DNA of 64,000 nt from Atopsyche davidsoni (lineage: Eukaryota > Arthropoda > Insecta > Trichoptera > Hydrobiosidae): the NCBI GenBank assembly GCA_022113835.1, contig JAILWY010000027.1, positions 4,218,501 through 4,282,500 on the forward strand, written 5' to 3'. The notes under the pieces were generated by a model, which saw nothing but the letters and a program-made list of their open reading frames with translations, did no database searches and was not told the origin of the DNA. A program made the translations under genes and the position numbers. Position 1 is the first letter of the stretch. Every line of letters begins with the position of its first letter. Shown one piece after another: positions 37,086 to 51,700 of this stretch.

Positions 37086-39974
37086 CAGAAGAAGTTAGAA
37101 TATTAATTCTAGTTTTCATATAACAGAATTAATTTAATCTGTTTAATTCAATCGACGCAAACATGCGTGTGTAATTCGCGTGCAAGAGACTATTATTTTG
37201 TATGTGCGATGTAACATCGTAAAGGCCTCGTATATTTGGTGATTGTAATGAATAATGAAAGTGATTTGTACATCCTGTTTCCCGAGTCTATCGGCACCAG
37301 TGGCTCGGCTGGCTGCTTGCTCCTCGAGTACCAACACGCCAGTGGCGTACTGTGGATTAAGTTAAATATTGGAAAAGTGAAATCAATGTACCTACGCTTT
37401 GTATAACACTATCTTATTAAACAGCTCCCTGCTTGGTTTAAAACGAATAGTAAATATTTTTATTATTAAAAATATATAAATCAGCTACACACTTGAAATA
37501 ATATCTGGCATCAACTGTATTTTCTATTCCAAATTATATTACATGTTTGCTTTTAATTATTACAGTTCTTTAACTTGCAACAGCTCTAACATAATTTTAG
37601 TTTATTATAGTTAGCACAGTAATATCGTTTTAAAAGTATTTCACAAATCCAAAGCTGGGCGAGTCAGCCTTCTTTAAAAATATAACGAAATAAATATTGA
37701 TAATGATTAAGTATTGATTAAAGAAACTCTCAGAAAAATATCATCGTGATTTGTGTGGGATTTTAATAAATAAAACTTGTATAGGCAAAATCGTACTTCC
37801 TGTGAGACGGTTTTCACAAAAATCAATAATAAATAGAAATAGATATTATCCATCGAATTTAGTAAAACAGAAAATGTGTGTATTTTTATATTTTTAAAAT
37901 ATAAATGTTACTCGTCCGGAGCTGCTTTGGCACGCCACTGGCAGTTATTGGCCGACTGTTCGTGGAAAACGGCTGTTAACACGATCTTTGCATGCAAGAT
38001 TATAAATCATTTACCTTCGATTATCGGATACTACAAATAAACAATAATGGCGAGCAGGGGCGGAGTTTGGCGAGAAAACTTTCTTGCAACCAACTTTAGT
38101 AACCGACTGAAAATAATAAATCGTTTATTTAATGTCCATATTGGATCAAAACGCAGCAGTTCAATTGAGATACATATTATGATAATAATAATTTCAAACT
38201 AATACACCAGGGATTAAACTTTCAGGATGGGAAGAGCTTTTTATCAAGAGTCAACGGTTTAATCATTGAGTCAACAAGTTCAAAATTTTTTTCTTGTAAA
38301 ATTAAAATGTATTACTTTCGCATCATCACTTCGACTGCGTGGAAACTCTTTGACGAAATGCCATTAAAGTCCGCTACAGTTCTAACCCTTCCAAGCTTTT
38401 CTAGTTCAAGAGTTTCAGTTTTCAACCAGTAATGAAAACAATTGCGTACAATTGAATACGTCATGCGGATATGTTATTATAATTATTGATCAGTGTTTGA
38501 TGCGACATTAAAATATTTGACAGTCTTCTGATTGTAATCAACCTTTTAGAAACCTTGCCTTTTTCGCCATTTGTTCCTCGTCTTGATAATTAGATTTAGA
38601 CTGTCTAAATCAGATCAAAGATGCTTTTTAACTAACAGTGTACACATTGTTTACATATTAGACTAAAAAAATGTATATTAGAGCTAAAAGTACTGTAGTT
38701 TATTGCGCTTAGAATTACTTTTCTGAATGTGTTAACAATTTTTTTTACTGAATAAAATATAAGTTTCTTTAAAATCGACACATCTGTAAGACTGTAATTT
38801 AAACATACGTCCCTAGAATAAATTTTATTGTTCTCATTGATCTTGAATCCACATTTCTACACTGAAAAAAGTGGAAACACAGTAGTTCGTGCGGAACGCG
38901 TTTTATATCAATCCTTCTAGTTTTAATAAGGAAAGTCACGGCTGAGAGATCCATCGACCTTCCTCGGTGCAATCGAGGTATTTTATGCTTTATAAATATT
39001 AATATTGCAAAATGTATATCTAAATAGTATATCGAAGAACAATAACAGGTGTTTTTGATACACAGGTGTTTTTATTTAATATATCTAAACATAGGTTTTG
39101 GCAGCTTTTGTTATTCGATGATTTCAGTTTTTGGGTGTTGAAATACTAGAAGATTTCTCTCTTCTGACGATTTTCCGTCTTCATCGATCATCTTCCTAAC
39201 ACGGGGACATCGAATCATCCAACTCAATATCATCGGTGTATAAATTAAATACCTGGAATAAGTAGACCAAACACACAGTTGTCTTTATTTTTTCTGTGTT
39301 TATTTTTACTTTAACTGTGCGACATTTCTATCGTGACTTCTATAGTGATAATTCAAGTAAACCATTTTTTCCGTGGCTGGCGACAGACAGATCCAGCGCA
39401 TACGCTACAGCCGATACAAAAGGATCACAGTGCAGTAAAAACTGCAGAAGCGGGCGTGAATAATAGAGTTGTGGATCTAGAAAACTGTTCCCAGGCTCAA
39501 ACAAAAGGGCTGCAGACTCCAAAGCGAGAGAAAAGAGCAGCTGAAAGTGTCGATAAACGCGCTAATAGGAAATCTCAATGAAATGCGTTTCGCCGCGTCT
39601 ATCGTGACAGCTGTAAATGTCGGCGGGTTTCATTAAAAAAAGCTGGCAATGGACGCAACCTCAAAAATTCCACCTTCCGAGTTGGATGCATTCCGCCAAG
39701 AGCGAGAACAAGCGCCGTGACCGTTCACACATTTTCTTCTGGAAAACGAAAGTAAAATGACATTGAAAAAATTACGCCGGGTTGGGGGTTTTTTTTTTAT
39801 TCGTGCCGGTTGTAAATGTAAATGCTCGACAGAGTCCGAGGTCGCCTTGACAGAACCAGACACCGAATTGGGAGTCAGATTTGCACGTAGTATTAAATTA
39901 TATCTCACATGTTATCGATAAGAGGTGATTAATTGATATACTTTTAGTCTTGTAAGGTCATTAAGTAAAGCCTG

Positions 39975-40165
39975 AGTATCTCCCCACTCTCTCCATTCTG
40001 TTGCTTGTATATGGCTACCATTCTGTACCCTCAGAGTATCAGATCTAAACCCCAGAGCTTTGTATGGAAAGGATTATATAATAATGCTATTGGGCAGCAG
40101 CAATACACAGACCTTTCCTTCCAATATAAAACTGCAGTGTAGAAGGACCCTGGGACCCACTGTCG
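39975..40165 (+). repeat. SINE-like repeat, 5' portion
   Basis: Runs from the head (TGTTGCTTGTATATGGCTAC) through GAGTATCAGATCTAAACC and GGGCAGCAGCAATACACAGA. It matches the minus-strand copies near 51820, 57560 and 62070 and stops before their 3' tail. Confidence 0.7.
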
Positions 40166-40477
40166 ATATCGGAGATAATTTGAGCTCTAAAACGGGTTTC
40201 GGGTTTCTTTAATATTATGCGTAGACTGGAACCAACAATCGTTATGCTCTTGCAATACCACCAAATTTGAAAATTCGTCAAATTCAAATAAATTAAATTT
40301 CAAGACACTTTATTTTATTTTTGTTTTTACAATTGTTGTTAGGGCTTACAGTATGGTGTCTCCTGGCCATGGCGCAGGTTGTGGGGCTTACCTGTAGCCT
40401 ATTTTCCGAGTTTATTATGAGTTGAGAACAAGTCATATAACAAGTAACTTCACGACTTCTAAGGAATATTCTTACAT

Positions 40478-40815
40478 GGCTGAAATGGAGTTGAAGCCTG
40501 GACACTCAAGACCGCTACTATGCGAAGAATTGAAGCGGCAGAAATGTGGCTGAATATAGGAGAATCCTTAAGATACCATGGGTTGACCGCGTCACAAACG
40601 AAAGAGTCTTACACACAATGCGCATGGACAGGGAACTCTTGACGTTGGTAAAGAAGCGAAAGGTCTCAGGCATTGGAAGAAGTAAGTATACGTGGATGCG
40701 GAATTTGCGCCAGTGGCTGGAGATCGGAAGTGCAGCCGGACTGGTGAGACTGGCCCAGGATAGAGACATGTCCGAGGAAATGGTCACCAACCTCCTGTGA
40801 GGAGAGTCAGTCAGT
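40478..40815 (+). pseudogene. LINE reverse-transcriptase C-terminal tail (best-preserved copy)
   Basis: Best-kept copy of the family. After a degraded EAWTLK..TMRRIEAAEMW segment it reads [19 protein letters not shown], a KKRKVS block, [29 protein letters not shown] and a stop, followed by GGAGAG. The usual segment between KKRKVS and the GIGR motif is deleted. It is a 5'-truncated non-LTR retrotransposon remnant, as is typical of LINEs. Confidence 0.8.
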
Positions 40816-40864
40816 AATCGGGGCCCCCTTGGTGGCGGGCCCAGTCCGGGCCTGGCAGTATGGA

Positions 40865-40940
40865 AGGGGGGGAGAGTGGGGGGAGGGGGCAGAGGGGGGA
40901 GGGAGGGGGAGCAGGGGGAGGGGGAGGGGGGAGGGGGGGA
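40865..40940 (+). repeat. G-rich polypurine tract with G-quadruplex potential
   Basis: About 76 nt made almost only of G and A, with many runs of four to seven G separated by A, GA, AGAG or GCAG. It follows directly after the LINE tail and stands out sharply from the AT-rich surroundings. Confidence 0.9.
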
Positions 40941-41935
40941 CACTCTCTCCGTCTGTCGGGAACAATGCGCCGCCGTGTGAGTGATAGTAATCATTTCACT
41001 CTCTATGGTGGTGAGGCCAACCGTCGGCGCACGAGCGCAATTACGTCTCCTCGGCGACCGCAACTTTTATAGCTTAATTTTTGTTATTAAGTATTGTAAT
41101 TAGAGATTTTCAGTACGCATACCGCTGAATTTCTTAATTTATAACTCAAATTGTCCGGATTTTGACTGACACTGTGTAAAAGTTAATGGTGATATTAAAT
41201 TGAAATTTCGCTATTTTGTTTGTGTCCGAATATATATCGTTATATAACTGTTTTTAGAAAGTATGAAAAATTTTCATATACAATAATGTGATTATTTATC
41301 ACGACAAGGAAAAGTAATTTACAAATCCTGAATTTTCCTTTAAAATGATTTCATAAAAAATAAATTTTGCCATGAAAATGAAATTAAAAATGAACTCATA
41401 TATTTTATAGAAGTTCAATACATTTGTTAAGCATTTCAAAAAACTAATAAATATAAAAAATTATACAAAGTTTACACTTATATTGATTATAAATGAAAAT
41501 GAATATTTTTCTTTTGTATCTTATTAGTTTTATTATAAATATAAAAAAATGACCTGCTCGTGCAAATTCAATACTTTGTTAAAATACAAAAAAATGCCAT
41601 ATTTTTTCTCAAACGTTTATAAAATGAATTTTGTGCTAATATCCCATAATTGTTTGTCTTGTATGTACTTTTATTTTTATACACACTAAACAAACGTACG
41701 ATCAAATGGATAACGATCAATAAATCAATATTTTTAAGATTACATTTATTCACAAATAATCCAATAAGCTCCATATAAAAAAAAGCTTATATAGATTACA
41801 TGTAAATAAATATAATCTCAAAATTTTATTTTTTTCTAACTAACACTTAAATGATTATCTTCGAGCTTTTAATTTTTGCACACCAAACAAACGCGAAATC
41901 ATACTAGGCTAATTTAGATTACGTGTAAATATACT

Positions 41936-42045
41936 GCACTATTTTCCGTTTAGAAAACCATGAACACTGGCTCAGCATGAATATATGCTCAGTGAAATGA
42001 TCGCCAACATCCTCTGGGGAGAGGCACTTGATGAAGAAGTAAATA
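41936..42045 (+). repeat. SINE-like repeat, 3' tail portion
   Basis: Contains CTATTTTCCG..AGAAAACCATGAACACTGGC, CTCAGCATGAATATATGCTC and a GAGAGGCACTTGATGAAGAA terminus. This is the same 3' tail, in plus orientation, as in the 51820, 57560 and 62070 copies. Confidence 0.7.
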
Positions 42046-42179
42046 ACATCCAAACGATTATCTACGACGCGGACGCGAATCAAATTGCCACGCTAAGCGT
42101 ATTTAGATTAAATGTAAATATATATAGATATTAAAATAATTATTTTAGAGCTTTTTATTTTTCACGTACCTAACGAATG

Positions 42180-42797
42180 TGAAATCTGCAGGTTACGTAA
42201 CACGTTGGATAATAAAAAATGTTTCCGACCGCAGCATAATTGATCCGATAGGCCGGAGAGCGCGGCGCCGGCTCCGGCGCTGGCTGGTAAAGACTGTTTT
42301 TATTTGAATAAAAAGTGAGCACATTTATTTATTTTTTATTATTTACAAGTAGCTGTTACATTTCCATGCTCTCGCGCCGCGCCATTTCTAAAACGGATTT
42401 CCGCCGCGGCGGACGTTTTGGTGGCAAATTCAAACGGCGATGAGCTCGCTTAGTAGTCATGCCCGACTGCGATCATTAGTCACTGCTAATGCTTAGTTTA
42501 AAAAATAAATACAATTAATGTGAACTTTGTGAATAAAATAAATATTTTTAATCTCAATTATTTTAATATTTACAATACTGCAAAAATTTGTTGGTATTTG
42601 GTCAGTATATATTTGTTTTAGTGGTGTTTAAAGAAAGTGTAATTGATTATTATGTGTGACAATATTTTGTTATTTGAACCGTTGAACTTTAGTTGTAATA
42701 ATTTTATTATATCTGTTGTGTTTTTAAGAAAAAATTGTTATTTTTCGGAAGATGGTAGACAGTGACAGGTGTGTTTTAATAACTTAAAGTGTTTACA
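42180..42797 (+). promoter_or_regulatory. CpG-richer 5' region of the serine protease gene
   Basis: Two CG-rich blocks (about 42240-42290 and 42370-42450) precede the signal-peptide exon. This is the likely promoter and 5' UTR, judged only by position and composition. Confidence 0.3.
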
Positions 42798-45700
42798 ATG
42801 AAGACTATCCCGAGTGCATGTTCAGTGATAATTTTAATAGTAATTGTAATAGCGCTGTTCCTCACATTGGCTGAATCTCACGGTAATTTTATTATGTATA
42901 ATAATTGCTTTATTTTGTATGAACTGCTCCATAAAGAAATATATTATTGCTTCACGCATTAATTGAAGTAAATACCATTGAAAAATCTTTTACAAAATGC
43001 TGGTGATGCAGCTTTTTTTTTCTCAAAACGTAAAGTAAGCAAATAAATAACCGAGTAAATATAATACGAAAAAAACTTTTCTAAGTGTAAACAACAAGTG
43101 TTAAGATTATATTGTATTAGCGCATTGAGTGCCAATGTCAATGCTATTTTTTATTATAAATAATATAGTTTAATCATTGCAACAGATCATATGATGAGAA
43201 ATACAAACGCCGCTAACAAGCATTAGAGTTAATCTACTATCGAGAATCAAATCTAATTTCTATTCAATAGCAAATTATGTTCATAATTTGTTGCTTCCGT
43301 CGAATTTTACTGATTTTTTTTTTTATTGTACTAACAATAGAAAGAGCAACTTCTTGGCGATCACTAAATAATAATTTTATTTATGAGAACTGAAATATGT
43401 TGTATTACATTGTAACTTTTTGTTTCATTAACAGTAAAAGTTTTCATTGTTCATAACGACATTTTAATTTTCCTATATTTATTAAATGATTGCATTGTTA
43501 GACACGAGTAATAATACAACTTTTTTTTCCTTTAATAAATATGATTCGTTACAAAACTACTGCAATATTACATTTAAATTAAAACTAAAGTGTTTAACAA
43601 ATTAATCAAACGAATTGCTTACATTTTATCGAGACACGGTTTGAAATAAATAAACGTATCAAAATTAAATCAACTTCTTCGTGAATTAATTTCTGAAAAA
43701 ATAGGGTAATATTTATTTGTTAAATTAGACGTTTTTTGTTGCAGGTAGATCTGCTTGTTAAGCTATTTATTCGAGTCTGTAAATTGCATATGTTGTGCAA
43801 ATTGCGGTGAGAATACCTGTCACCATATTAATGATTAAATGATGAATACTTTATTCAATAATACAAAACAAGAAATAAGTGCACTCGTAACAAATTATTC
43901 CATCTAACCTTACCTTACAAAAGCACCTTGCAGTTACTAATAATTAAGTAATAGGATAGGATAAAAATATTGGGTACCTATAAATTTATATAAAAATAAA
44001 AAAATGACTAGATTTTATAGTTTTGGTCTTTATTTTATTTGCGTAGCTTAAAACAAATGTTACGAATGCATTTAATGGTGATTTGTTTCATAATGGTACA
44101 CACATAATATTAGCTTGTTATTAGAAAATATATCGCTTCTTTATGCAAATGGCTATTGTTTTATTTGTAATATGTATTTTATTGAGTCCGTAATAGCTTC
44201 AAGACAATGTGACGATAGAAACGAAGGTTACAAAGTGGAAAGGTCACAGACTTTCATTTTGTACGTTGTCAGATTCCTCCAACTCGCTGCGGTGTACTTG
44301 GAGGGAACATTTAGATCGGTACATACATTAGCGCATTGTTAGAGTCGGAAATCATCAAATAAAAAAAAAAACAACAATCGAATTATCTACAGCGATGGAT
44401 CTATTCAGAGAAAATGTCTATGACCTGAGAAACTATCTGAAGATGTTGTTGTAACTTATAATACTTGTTGGTTGGTGACCATTTCATCGAACATATCCAG
44501 TCTCGCTAATTCGGCCGTACTTCCAAATTCCGCATCCACGTAAACTTCCCCCTTCCAATGCTACTTTTTCTAAGATTTTTCCTTAGACAATCAGCTGGAG
44601 GATGCTATACTATCTGTTACGAAAAATGTGGACAAAATAGGAGATCATCAGGAGTTTTCTTTCTTTGCGCATTATGTGCAAGACTCTCTCATTTGTGACG
44701 CGGTCAACCCATGGTGTTTTATGGGTTTTCCTATATATCCACATTTATGCCGCATCAATTCTTCGCATAGTAGCTGTCTTGAAAGTCCAAGCTTCGACTC
44801 CATAAAGGAGAAAATTATTATAAATAATATACACTTCAGCAGTTTATGCTCAAGATGCATAAATAATAAAAATGCTTCTAATAATTAGCAATATATTAAT
44901 AAATATGTAATAATTTTTATTTGAGTTTATTAGTGAAGAAGAAAGTGAATATGGGTGCTGAATTTACGACATTGTATGGAAATAGGGAGTACAGTCAAAC
45001 TAATAAAACAGGTCACCAACCTCCTCTGAAGAAGAAATTAAATAACGTTTAATTATTATATTTATTAAATACACAAAATAATAATCGAAAACCAATCTCA
45101 AATAAGTAGTTTAGTTTTATATAAATTATAAATGTATCTGTGTACAGAGTGTGTGAATTTTTAATTCGAGTTCACTTTCACCCTACGAGTAATTTCCTAG
45201 TTCTTGCTCTTAATATTTTATTTTAACAAATGAATAAAAATACCATTGATTTCATATATTTCATTTTGTACACACTAATACAATATAAAAATAAAAATAA
45301 TCAGTTCATTATCTATACGTAAATATATATGAATTTAAACAATATATGTGACAATCTTGACAAGGTCATTTTTGAAATATATATTCAAGGCTCTCTATTA
45401 GTTATTAAAGCTTTTTACAAAATGTTTAAATAAGTTATTTGTTTATATTATATGTAGACATAGTTTTAATTTAATACTTCAAAGACCATAAAAATCTTTA
45501 AAAAATGGTAAGAATTAAATAGTAAACTTAAATGTTCAAAAGACATTGAATTGACTTGTCACATTTTTTTCCCAAGGTGAATGTCACTTCATTTTTTTTT
45601 TTATTGCTGAGTTCAGTCGATCGTCTGTCTTCATCAGGTTTTTACGTGACATTGTGCAAGTACTCTTGCAATCTAAAAAAAAACTTAGTCGGAAACTATA

Positions 45701-48700
45701 CATAAGTTTCTAAATAACGCATTTCCGTTTAAGTAAACTAGGAAAATGATCCGTGTTAAATTGAAATTTAAAATATCATAAAAGTGTTTTGTTATAAAAA
45801 TATTTTTCTTGCAAAATAATAATACAACGCATGCAAATTAAATTGGATATAAAATCAGGATATATAGAAAAATTGTACATTTACTACGATTAATCATTTT
45901 TTAAATAATTAAAATATGTGCTACCGTGCAATTTGTCTCGATGAAAGCAATTAAAAGTTACTAAATTTAATTTATATAAAAATAAACTGATATATAGTAT
46001 TTTTATGTTTTTTTTACGACCAAAAACTAAATGATACATATATTTATAATAAAGTTTGCATAAAACACTATTTAAAAAATCGTAAATGCTTTAATGGGGA
46101 TCTGGTGCAGGTATTTGTATAATTAATTAATTTATTACCTTGATACGATTAATATTTTTTATTTTTAAAATAATAGATTTTTATTTGATATGTGTGTATT
46201 GGTTGGAGTCAATGCTCTAAGGTGCTAAGTAGACCACCACAGACTGGTTTAATTTGTAGTACTCCATATAAAAACTACAAAGCCTTTATTGTTTATGAGA
46301 GACAGGGAACAAATAAAAATGATTGTAGATTTTGTTGATGTGAAGTCCATTTTCAGGGTGGAAGCGTTTTACTGCAGGTACAGCCTGTGCCTAATTTAAT
46401 TTGTATTTTTATTTTAAGTATAATGAGTCACGTACGGGCAAGTGAAACAAACCATTGAATATTTTCACGTAGACCCATGATTGAGCAATGAAGTAGTTAG
46501 GTTATTGATAATATTTTCAACCGATACGCATGAGTACCTCGGGCGGTATCGAATTGTAGGCCTCCTAATAGCTTTCTATGGAACTTAGCATTTTTATTCC
46601 CGCGCTATAGATTTCATTCTGAGTATCATTTGATATAATTAATAGAAGGCAACACTCGAGTGAAATGGACCCACGTCTGCCTAACGAATGCCTCTTTTTT
46701 TATTTAATGAAATACAATTAATATCTTTCTACGTGTGTCAACACCTCGGCGTGTCTAATGATTATTTCAAAAGGTCTAAAAAGCTTTGGACCAATGCCAA
46801 AAAGTAAGTATTCACTTTATATATTTTATGAACTGTACATGCTTTTAATTAATATTTTAAATAATAAATAAATAAATAATTTTATAATTTAAATGTATGA
46901 ATTAAACACAAAAACCTTCGTGTATGCATGCTTTCTGTAACTCTAGTGTTTTATTTACTAAGCGCTTGCTTGCCTGTCTTGTCGCTTGAAGATTTATACT
47001 CCTATACAGTGTTTATTTAAGATTAATTTAAGATTAGACGTCTCTTTCTTGTATAGTTACTCTAAACATCAAGTTTATATATTCTGCGTTATTAAAGCAA
47101 CAAAATACTTGTATATAAATAACTTTTATGGAAAGATAAATTCATATGTAGGCCTTTATATGCTACTTATAAATTTATATGTAGGAATGAAAACAAAATA
47201 CAGTACAGTATGTCTAAAATTATTTAATTTTTCATATATCAAAGCAAACCGATATTATTTTCATTACTTAAAAGTGATTAAAAAAAATTGCTTCGGAATT
47301 GTCAAGGTTTGTTCTTTGTTGATATTTTTTAATATGTAAATCTTCTTACAATTAGTAAAAAAGTAAGCGCTTTTTAACTCGCAGTGTTTTCGGGTAAGAG
47401 TATAAAATAACGTGTTTTGGTAGTGTCAATCGACCAGCACCGGGAAAGTTAAGCAAATAAGAGAAAAAGCAGAAAATATTTCATTAAAATAAAGTGAAAT
47501 TTTGCGGATAAAGATAAAGTAGAACTGCAAAAAATATTTGGTAAATAAGTCGCTTCCGCAGTTTTAGCGGATTTGCTTAAAAAAGAAACTTAGATTTATT
47601 GTTTAAAACAACATTCAACTTTGCATCCGCATCGATGATGTTATTTTATTTTTAAATATTCAGATTTTATAACGCCCACGCAAAAAATATACCTTAAAGG
47701 TTTTTTATGAGGTTGGTTTATAGTTGAAAATTCGCTTATCGATCCTTAACTCGATTTTCATTTTTCTGTTGAGTCAAAAAGGATTAAACAAAATATGCTA
47801 TAGTAAAAACATTTTGACTAAGTCACTACCACCAATATTAATAATAATACCTTCGTACTAATTTTCATGGAAACAATCAAGAATATAAATAATAATTATA
47901 CTACATTGGGGTGCATTTTTTAAGCGATTGTTTTGAATTTCTGCACGTTAAAACTATATATTTAATATTAGCGAATTTTGTTGAAAATACATAGTTTGCC
48001 CAAAATATTTCGTATGTGAGTCGATTGCTTATGTAGATATGTTCTTAGTATACGACTTAAAGGCTGCTTAGTTATTCGGGCTCGGATGTCTCTTGCTCAC
48101 AGAGCTGACGTAAAAAGGTGAAAAAAAATCGCTGCAATAGTAACATTTCATTAATCCCACCAGTCTTTACCACCTGGCCCACGGTAGCAGAACCGCAAAG
48201 CGATTTGTAATGATATCTATTGAAATTGTATATTAGTTTCTCGGAGAAGTGACAGTTTGAGTGTGTTCACCGGACCAATGACTTTCTGTAGCAGATTACC
48301 TGTCGCCGCTGTTCTCCTACTCACCTGAGCAGATTATCTGAAAGTAAAAGCAGCGTAACCCGGCCCAGGTAACTAATTGATAGCAATCAATTCTTGCTTG
48401 ATAAGCACTCCCACTAATTATCCAATTAACTGAACTATAATAATTTAATATACTGTATAGCAAGTTTTGAAATATGTACGTATATTTAAAATTATATTAA
48501 AAAATATATGTTTTATTATTGTAAATAACTACACCAAACTACATTTATGCTCCAACATTTTGAACTCTGTGCAACTTTAAGAATGATTTTATTTCTTATT
48601 CAAGTCCCTTCAAGTTTGTTGAATACCCCATCTTGTAAATACGGTAATCGATTCACTCGTGAAACGACGGAAAAAACCTTCTATTTTTTTTCGCAATACC

Positions 48701-51700
48701 ATCTTTGACTAAACACTGCATTATAATAATGTGGCATATAGCATAATAAAAATGTGCTGAAATTGGTTAAAATACATATTTATAAAAAAATATATCGAAG
48801 ACGGAGATGACAGAATATGTTAACAGTTATATTTCTCAATTGATAATCTTCTACCAAGCGTTTCTTCTCTGATGTAGATTTCAGTCGCTTTTACTTTTTC
48901 GCGAAGCCTTTGTCCGCTATTTAAAGGTTGACTTATTTTATTGAAGAAGGTAACTGTCACTTCTTGCGGTTACCATTAGTTTTATTTGAATTCTCCATTA
49001 AAGTACATGTATAGATATAATAATAAAGCCACGACCTATGAAAGGCCAGAATAAGAGCACGAACATCTTGAGTTCATTACACATATATATTTTGAAACAA
49101 ATTTAATTGCAAGTAGTTTATTTTTATAATAATAAAAAATATCCGTCAATTATTTTAGATACTAAATATCAACACGAACAAATTTTTTATAAATTCTTTA
49201 GGAAGTAAATAAAGGTTTTTTCAGACATTTTATGCGTGTTGAAGCATGTATATTCACTTCGGCTAAATGGTTTTCGTTTTATAAACTTTTGAACACGTTT
49301 GAACTGTTCAACTTCAATTAATTTAAAGTATTTTTTCCAAGACTTAACTCTCTATTAGTAAAATGAATTTGAAGCAGTATTCAACAAGTATGTGCAGAAA
49401 ATTTATATACAATTTGTAAAGTATCTATTCACGTAAAATATTTGATGAAGCAACGTACGTAGCCCATATGAATATTTTGAAATTCATGAAAGTATAAACC
49501 TTCAAAGATTGCTTGCATCTCGGATGCCCTAAATTCCTTCAGGTTTGACAAAGCTTTTTTTTTTAATTATTAGGTATTATTTTTTCTGCTTAAAATACCC
49601 TTTCTGATATGGTTTTTCTTTTCAGCCAAGGCCATTAGCAAGTCATAATGTTTTCCCTCGTATTCTCTGTAACCTTTGCGACTTAGAAACTAACGCAAAT
49701 GTGCGCCCTCAGGCTTAACCTTTCACCCTCTGAACCTCAGGTATTTAAGTTTCTGCAATGTGCATTAATTGCTTTTCTTGATTATTGTAAGTAAATAGTC
49801 CTTTTATGTTTTATGAAAAGAAAAAAAACGTAAAAATATTTAAGCTTGAATTATACTGTGTAATAATAATAAGTGCACTTCCATCTACGTTTTCATTCTT
49901 AATAGCAAAGCTATTAGCGTTAAATGAATTTTTTATACTTTTCCTCTTCAACAATGCTACTTGTAATTGAAATATAATAATAGCATGCCAAAAAAATGAC
50001 AGTTACTATCGTTTGTTAAATTGTTGATTTAATAATGAAGTTTTTGAATTCAATGATGCCTTAAAAAGTTGCTACTGGTGTGTTGAAAACATTCAACAAA
50101 AATAATTTCACTGATGAATAACAAGTAATATATTTTTTTTTAGATAGCAAAAAAAAAACAATAAATAGCTCAAAAATTTTAACGTTACTAGCGTGAACAA
50201 GTTACACTGCCATTTATTTTATTAATAAATAAATTTATTTATACAGTAATATTATTAGAATGATTAAGCTGTTATCAATTGTTATTTGATTTTATTACAC
50301 ACCATTAAAAAGTAGCAATACTTTTCTTTATAATAATTATTAAACTATAATGGTATTAAAATAGTCAATATGTCATTAAATGTACTTGATATTGACTTGG
50401 CAATCAATGCCTTTATTTTTCATAGTAAATAAATATTATTAGATTAGATCGTTTATTAGATCGTTAACACTTGGCTATCGATATAACCAAACAGCATTTT
50501 AAAGTTACATAAACATTATTTTTACTAATTTAACATGTTAAGACTTGGCAATCGATTTTTTTTATTAATTCATTATTTTTTCAGAGGAGGTTAGCGACTA
50601 TCTCACTGAGTGAATACTTATGCTGAGTCAGTTTTTATGGTTTTTATGGACATGGTAATCGTCATAATGAAACATCACAAGCATCGATTGGATTTTTCCG
50701 AACGAACGTCTCGAGTCGCCGGGGGTTTTTTTTTCACCGGACTCGATCTGGAGTCAGAGTTTTCAGCTTGCAATCTTTGTTTTGGAAGACCTTCCGTTTT
50801 GTTTTCACGGCCTTATCCGTGCGATTTCACCTCCGCGGTGACATTGATCGGTTCAGTTCTAACACTTTCCCCGTCGCGGGTCGCAATTAGAAATTATCAG
50901 CGACCGAGAGACAATATGGACGGATGTGAATAATGGATTGGGTTTTATTTTTCGGCCGTTTGGCGAGGCAGATTAGAGGCTTTACGCCTTTTATTTTGGA
51001 GTCACGGGAGAGGATTCCGGAGTGGGCAAACTGGGACGCGTTATTATTTTTGCTAATCCGTGACGGCTGTGGTTTATAGGTTTTAAATTAATTTAATTCA
51101 AATTGAGTTACTTGCTATGGCATGAAAAAAACGCTGCCGTATTTGTGTCAATTTTTTTTACGGTTAAGTGAGTCAGAAGTCAATGTATCTTAATTTTTAT
51201 ACACACAAATATAACAATACTGAATCGAAAAAATGTGTAAGAAGTGAGTAAGAAGTAAAAATATATATCTCTACATTTTTACAAAGTAGAAACTCAAAAT
51301 TTCAAGTGTTTCTGGTAAATATGAAGTAAGCAAAATGAATGAGTGTGATTTATGATTATAATATATATTTTCTAATACGCAAATATTGATAAAAAGTGTA
51401 TAAAAAGCAGTATAAAAAGTGTAAGAAGTAAAAGCAGTACAAAAAAGTATCAAAGATATCTTATCAGTACTATCAACTATACACCTAAATATTGACAAAT
51501 TATTATAGTTTCTTTGATTTGTTGTTGTCAATAAATTTACGAATACAATACGCACCATATTATTTTTTCGCTTCTTAAAAATGAAAACATTGTAAATTGA
51601 GAAGAAGGCAGCGCTTTTGGATTGTAAAAAAAATATTGTTTGGTTTTTCATAAATTACTTTGATTTGCATTATTTTTTGAAATAAAATATATATTTTTTG

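Larger units (their letters stand above)
33757..42797. other. Intergenic region between the SCCPDH cluster and the serine protease gene
   Basis: 9 kb, mostly AT-rich. It holds a LINE RT tail (36762-37085), a SINE-like head (39975-40165), a second LINE tail (40478-40815), a G-rich tract (40865-40940), a SINE-like tail (41936-42045) and a TA microsatellite near 35697. The stretch 39320-39900 is GC-richer with an 82-codon frame that has no recognisable motif. I support no host gene here. Confidence 0.6.

Noticed and set aside
39333..39581. 82-codon open frame on the plus strand
   Set aside because: Lys/Arg/Gln-rich with no recognisable domain. It lies in a GC-richer patch, but I have no evidence of expression or splicing.
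40518..41063. 181-codon open frame on the minus strand, Pro/Ser-rich
   Set aside because: Antisense of a LINE tail plus the complement of the G-rich tract. The Pro-rich stretch is only the CCC repeat.
46986..47339. 117-codon open frame on the plus strand
   Set aside because: Tyr/Phe/Ile/Asn-rich product typical of AT-rich non-coding DNA, with no splice context or motif.
50610..50933. 107-codon open frame on the plus strand in protease intron 1
   Set aside because: No domain and no splice phase match to the protease exons; likely chance in a GC-richer patch.
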